Positions 58,501-64,000 of a stretch of DNA of 64,000 bases are shown here, piece by piece. The stretch comes from Mytilus edulis (lineage: Eukaryota > Mollusca > Bivalvia > Mytilida > Mytilidae), in NCBI RefSeq assembly GCF_963676685.1, contig NC_092357.1:67435957-67499956 (forward strand). The letters are read 5' to 3'. The translations under genes and the position numbers were made by a program. The notes beneath the pieces are model-generated. The model saw nothing but the letters and a program-made list of their open reading frames with translations. It had not been told where the DNA came from and did not search any database. How positions within the stretch are numbered: position 1 is the first letter of the stretch; every line of letters begins with the position of its first letter.

Positions 58501-61185
58501 CCAGTCATAACTTAGAAATGTCATGACAACATTACAACTTTTTCTTAAAAATCAACTTGCTTTCTTTTCAAAACATATGTTTTTTGTTAGAGAATAAAGA
58601 ATTTGACCTTGCTACATACCAAAATCAGCAAATGTGTTATGAAAGAATTTGTTTTAGTAGCATTGTTATTTGTTTTTTTCTATAAATAGGCTGCATGCAA
58701 AAATGTATGATAAAACCATATCAATTTTTTCACATTCCATCAAAACCAAAAAGTTGCTTGAACTGACAAAGGGGTGATGAAATAAGACACAAACATGGGT
58801 TTCTGAGTAAGAAATCCAACAACATGGATTTATTTAAAAAAACTATAATAATGTTGATAATTATGTTTTGCTATAACTTCTATTGTCATGGATTTCTAAA
58901 CAGATAATCTCTTAAATGTGTTATCATTATGACAGTGATCCAAGTGTTTTATAATACAGATATGGCAATGTTCAGTGTGGTCGAGAAAGATTTAGAAAAC
59001 TTCACAGTATATTTTAAAGTTCAATTATTACCTCAAAACACTATACAAGATTGATAAACACTTCAATTCCTGACTCAAGATATTTGCTTTAGGGATGTGA
59101 GGACCAATTTATAAAAACATATGAGAGTCTGAATGTGAAGTCCCTCAATTCTGCATTCTCTAATTTTTAAGCCATTTTTCTCTATTCTTTTTTAAGCCTT
59201 TTCTTTTGAATGCATTATAGTTCAACACATTTTTAGGTTGTATTGATCCATTATTCTCTATTTTGTAAACCCAATTCGGACCCTCACTTAGTTCTATAGA
59301 TTTTGTAAACATATAAACATGGCTAAGTTACTTCAAAATCAAAAGCAGAATAAACAAAAAAAAAGATAAAAGTAATACTGGATACACAGAGGAATTTTTT
59401 GATTGAGCATTTTTAAGAAAATATAAAAAATCAATTTCAACTTGTTAAATTGCCTGTGCATCTCTGATTACATTTACCTATAAATAATTCAATTTAACAA
59501 AAATTTAAACAGCTTTGAACAAAAATCTGATCGCAAGAAAATATACATATAGTTGCAGATTATTACCATAAATAATTATGTTATATGAATACATCTAGTT
59601 AATCTCTGAGTAAATAGAAAATTTCAACTATTGCACACAATTTGTCTGTCCTAACTAAGTCCTACCTAAATACTCATAAAGCATTATACCCTTTGTCATG
59701 ATCAAATCTAATTTAAATAAATATATGGAATGTAGATTTATTACTGTAAATGTTGACATATAGTCCAAATTTTAGGTGTTACCATTTAACTGTTGTATGA
59801 TTTATTCTCTTGTAAATACATGTAGACCGTTGGTTTTCCCTTTTGAATGGACCTCTAATCATTTTTATGGGGCCTTTATAGCTTGCTGTTCCGTGTGATC
59901 TATTATGGTTTACTTTTACGAATTGTGACTTGGATGAGAGAGTTATCTCATTGGCACTCATACCACATCTTCTTATATCTGTATAAGACATACCCTTCTT
60001 TTTAAGTTTATACCTCTCTTCAAATACTTCTTTTAACTGAATTTTTCATTGTTTTTATCATGTTACCTAAAGGTTTTAGACTAAAACATTAGTTTCTGTG
60101 GCAAATATCTGATACTTCTAAATTTCTACATACATGCTACTATAATGAAGAGGATTTGGGCAGTGTTGCAGTGTATCACAAGAATAATTCTATACAGTGT
60201 TAAATGGTAACAGGGTTTTTAAATATTGGTGTTGCTCTTACTTCCATGCCTTTTAAAAAAAATCCATGACAGAAAACTATATAACGACCAATAAAATCAA
60301 ATGAGGTTTATTTTACAAAAGGCATTTTCCCCCCTTTTATCTTGCTCAATAAACGTTTATTTGACTTTTAAAAAATGTATTTCCCTTACATCATGAATTC
60401 TTCAGGGATTATTTAGACTACACTGTAAAACTTTAAAAAGTTCTTTCATTTTCGTGGTTATATTTTGTGTACAAAATACATATTTTTTTTTAGTTCTTTG
60501 GTTATGCACAAACTCATTATCAATCTTAACAATAATTAAAACATTCAAAAGTAATTTTAATTGAAAACTTGAGGTTCACAAAAAATACATTTAAAGTATC
60601 CTGCGACAAATTTCGTGACATTGTCTATGTTTGGATGTTTGGAATGTTTCAAAACACTCAATTTTTGAAAAGATGAATTGAAAAAAAATTCTATTGCACA
60701 TAACTTGCACAAAGATTGAACAAAAAAGACTTACAGGGAACATTTTACCTCCATTGTTGCTTAAACCAAAAAAAAATTAGCAAAAATAAAAATAAAATTA
60801 GTTCTTGTCACTCTGTATAATAATTTAAAAAAAGACAATACAAAACAAAGTTGGCAGTTATCCCTTCTAGCTTTCTGAAGGAAAATAAAAAAAACATCAA
60901 TTCTCTTCAAAAACGGAAGTGGATATATGAGGTCAGATGTTCAATTTTATTTTGATCACTTTACAAATAATTTCCACAGGAAATTTTTAACCATGTGACA
61001 ACTAAATAAACATGCCTTGTTAAACATTGACAATAATATCATCTTGCATTGTTAAATTCCACGATGCAGAGTATAGTTATATATATCCTGTGTCATAATC
61101 ACTAAAATGTTTATATCAGCACTGCATTTCCATCTCCGCTTTAAACACACACTGACGATCATGATCACGATGCTGTCAGACTTAC

Positions 61186-61681
61186 CGATTCATCTTCGTT
61201 ATTGTCCGACGATGTGTTATGATTTGTGACGCCATCTGCTGGGCCACCATTATTTATAGAAATCTAAATCTCATCATCATGTAATAAATCAGGAACTTTA
61301 TTTGTCTCTGACTTTGATGCATCACTTTTTGCTTTCTTCAGCGAAGTTTTAAATCCTTCAAAAATGTTTTTCTTTGGTTTTGGGGACACTTCACCCATAA
61401 AAGAGGGACTGTTACAAGAAGACGTCATAGTCAATTTGCTTAATTTTTCCTGGTCGAATTCTTTGTCTGTTTCCATAGGAGACTTTGGACATGACAATTT
61501 TGAACTATCATCGTGGTCAACATTGGCTTTGCTGGGATAGGGCACAGAACGATATCGAGTATATTTTGAGTCCTGTAGTGAACCAGGCGGAGTCAGAAAA
61601 CGATCTTTTTTAGGATGTGATTGTGACTGAGTTTTCCTGAGTAAACCTTCTCTTGGTCTTTGACTTAATTCTGGTGTTGAC
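61186..61681 (-). CDS. Exon of an unrecognised Ser/Lys-rich protein, with in-frame TAG
   Basis: The acceptor attttgtag at 61682 opens a frame: STPELSQRPREGLLRKTQSQ, then RFLTPPGSLQDSKYTRYRSV, KPKKNIFEGFKTSLKKAKSD and PDLLHDDEI, ending at TAG 61264-61266. Low-complexity and basic, rich in Ser/Pro/Lys with possible phosphosites, it looks like a disordered C-terminal region. I do not recognise the family. After the TAG the same frame stays open for 25 more codons (ISINNGGPADGVTNHNTSSD and NEDES) and meets a consensus donor GTAAGT at 61185. So either the protein ends at DDEI, or the TAG belongs to an internal acceptor (gatttag) used in another splice form. The exon enters in phase 2, so upstream exons exist beyond or higher in the window; none was identified. 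Confidence 0.6.
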
Positions 61682-61689
61682 CTACAAAA

Positions 61690-64000
61690 TAATAGAGAAC
61701 TTATTACTTACTATTTATAAAAGTAAATTTCTCAACATAATGCGAATTTATAGAACCTTAAAATTTGTAAGAATAATCCCTACATAATTTCAGGATTTAT
61801 TAAGTATTATGTAAAAAATATTCAATAATGATTTTTTTCTTTAAATACAAAGAAGAAAACAAGATGGGCATTCCTATGAGTCCATGATGTTATAAAAAAA
61901 ATTATTTCAATTTTAAAATAAATCTGTCATACAGCTGAGTATCATATGCATCCCATCTGAAGACTGCTGTGGATTCATTTATTTTCGTGGGTACCAATTT
62001 CGTAGATGGGACAAAACTTACATTTTTGTGGAAATTTGTCACTGGTTGAACACTTAATTTCGTGGTTCATCTGAATTACACGGAAATTATAATCCAATGA
62101 ATAATCATAAATCCACAGTATACATTTAGGATAAAAAGTGTGTTTTATACAAGACCAAATATGTCTCTGTATTGCAATCCTGATCATTCATAATTTAGAA
62201 AAGGTACAGGTAAATATTATTATTGTAAGTGTTCAATAGGATTAATGTATATTTAGAAGCTTTTAAAGTCAAAATGTCTTATAGAAAGATATATCAAATG
62301 AAGTTATGTAAGCAGGTTGTTTGTGCTTCTGATTTGATCTTTAAAGCTTTAGTATACATATACACATGTAGTACATACTGTGTTATTATTCCTAAGAAAG
62401 AATGAGGAAACATCATAATATGAATTACTCACAAAAACTTAGAATATTAGTGCAGAGTCGACCATGCCCTATTCACATGGTGCTAGTTGACTTAATTGCT
62501 TTCTAAGATATCTTCAAGTTTATTTGTGTTGTAACTTGCTGTCTTACTGATGTTTACCAAATATCTCCTATGGACATGAATCAACTTAATATCCATAACT
62601 TCTATGTAATACCAGTACACCACTGATTAGGAATGTATATTAAAAAGTTACTTATTAATCACAAGTGTTACTCAAATTTACAAAATACATATAAGTTCCC
62701 TGCTATTATTAATTATAATATTCTATATCCCAATATATATGATATAAGAGTTAAGAACTTTTGTTAAGTTCCAACCAATTTGGATTTTTCAATTTATAAA
62801 TGAAAAACTACTGTTCATATTAAATCATAAAGTAATTTTTATTATGCTATTTCATGAAAATATCTTTCCCATGAGGTTCCTGTGTAAGCTGAAATAATGT
62901 TTACAGCAGAAACAGTTAATGTGTCAACATTTTATTGGCAATAAGTTCAATTTGTCAGATTGATGCTTTATCATTTATCATTTTCATAGAATTGTATATT
63001 ATATTCATGTTTTAGAAGGAACTTTGACTTTTTGAAGATAATATAACTACAGTTAATGGAAATATATAAGTATCTTATTGGCTTTAAAAAGAAAAAGAAG
63101 AAAAAAAGTTCATGGAACATAAATGCTCTAGGTTGTAATTATCTGGCAAATTCAGTATTTTTTAAAATTTATAAAGGGACAAAACTCAAATCGTGAAAGT
63201 GATGCCACTGAAATACAAACTTGTTCGTGTTTGGTGGTATTAAGCATTGGATATAGGTTTTTCATACAGACATACATAAAGACAAATTATAAACTTAATG
63301 CCCCTTCAGCCATGGCAGGGGAGTAACACAATTTGAATTTATTTTAGTTGTTTATATAATGGTTTAGAGGTGATTATGCTCTGGTAAAAATGATTGATCT
63401 AGTTATCTTACGTTTCATTAATTTTTGTTTCAACACAGAGCATATGTTTTTTTTTATAATTTTCTAATATTGATAAACAAACAATTGACCAAAAGGGAGA
63501 CAATTGGTTAACATATCAATAGTTTCAATGTAAAAATGTTCTCTTTGATACAGTGTTTTTTTCTAATAACATTTCAAGACTAATTTGCATAAGCAAAAGA
63601 AGCATAATAGCAAGAATAAAGAAATTCTTAGTGTATGTAATATAAGGGGGGCAATTTTAGCAAGATGTAAAGTTAGCGTATTATATAGCTGTAGTCATAG
63701 TGATATGAGTATATATATTTTGTATAAACAAACCATATGTTAACTTTTACTGAAAATAAATAAGTAATAAAGAAAATTTAAAACTTGAAACACATTAATG
63801 TTGATAAATGCAGAACTTGAAATTTTTTTCTCTTGAGCTAAACTTTTCAGAACAAATTCATCAACTTTAAACTAAGCATTCTTGAAAATAAAACCTATAC
63901 CATCAATTTTAATCATGTCACTCAGAAGCTTAAATACAAAGAAATATGTATTCACACTTTTACGGATAAACTTAAAGGTAGGTATTGATATACAATGCAT
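61690..64000. other. AT-rich non-coding stretch at the window end
   Basis: Probably an intron of the minus-strand gene at 61.2-61.7 kb. It holds the small inverted element at 61966-62120 and otherwise no recognised repeat or exon. Confidence 0.45.
61966..62120. mobile_element. Small inverted-repeat element, second copy (155 bp)
   Basis: Left 'gctgtggattcatttatttt', right 'ataatcataaatccacagta', with ttcgtgg-type blocks inside. Same family as 4216-4408. Confidence 0.7.

Larger units (their letters stand above)
56200..61180. other. AT-rich stretch with no supported coding exon
   Basis: Contains an inverted-end element (57347-58027), a diverged tandem duplication (58300-58500), a CA-rich patch (about 58080-58140) and a family-E end (59800-59990). 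Part of it could be the 3' UTR or an intron of the minus-strand gene whose exon lies at 61186-61681. No further exon of that gene could be supported here. Confidence 0.4.

Overview
The window looks like nuclear DNA of a marine mussel or a close bivalve relative (Mytilus-like). It is AT-rich, genes are split into small exons with GT-AG introns, and most of the sequence is interspersed repeats. Several of these families I associate with mussel genomes: the 'agactcatcagtgacgctcg' repeat, the 'cctgacttgggacaggcaca' repeat, retroelement tails reading 'taccagagggacagtcaaac' and tRNA-headed SINEs. I see no prokaryotic operon, CRISPR array or rRNA gene. The species call is an inference from recognition and was not searched.

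Three host genes can be supported. (1) On the + strand, exons at 2784-2880, 4450-4614 and 6416-6681 join in phase into most of a fibrinogen-related (FReD) domain ending at its natural C terminus; the 5' part was not found here. (2) On the - strand, from about 42.7 kb down to 13.0 kb, I assembled a 15-exon model whose phases agree at every junction except for one base inside exon 8. It encodes four ankyrin-type repeats plus a partial one, a ROC GTPase domain, a COR domain with a short Cys/His tail, two linker exons, and a DZIP3-type HEPN domain with an intact RNxxxH motif (about 1107 residues). The P-loop exon carries an apparent 1-base deletion in a homopolymer. (3) On the - strand near 61.2-61.7 kb is an exon of an unrecognised Ser/Lys-rich protein, with an in-frame TAG followed by more open frame and a good splice donor.

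The rest is repeat landscape. Three decayed retroelement copies with Penelope-like-type reverse transcriptase lie on the + strand at about 9.8-11.9, 14.9-16.5 and 19.5-21.7 kb; the last two sit antisense in introns of the large gene. Many 3'-end fragments of the same family are scattered on both strands, some as inverted pairs. Inverted-repeat elements lie at 4.2, 22.5, 32.2, 47.6-49.4, 50.2, 54.2-56.2, 57.3-58.0 and 62.0 kb. Tandem arrays lie at 8.1, 51.5, 52.3 and 58.3 kb. A 1.4-kb intronic repeat at 23.4-24.9 kb carries eight X-box-like motifs.

Functionally, the two recognised genes (a FReD lectin-like protein and an ANK-ROC-COR-HEPN protein) both belong to families expanded in bivalves and often discussed as innate immune genes. 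The sequence does not show that they work together.
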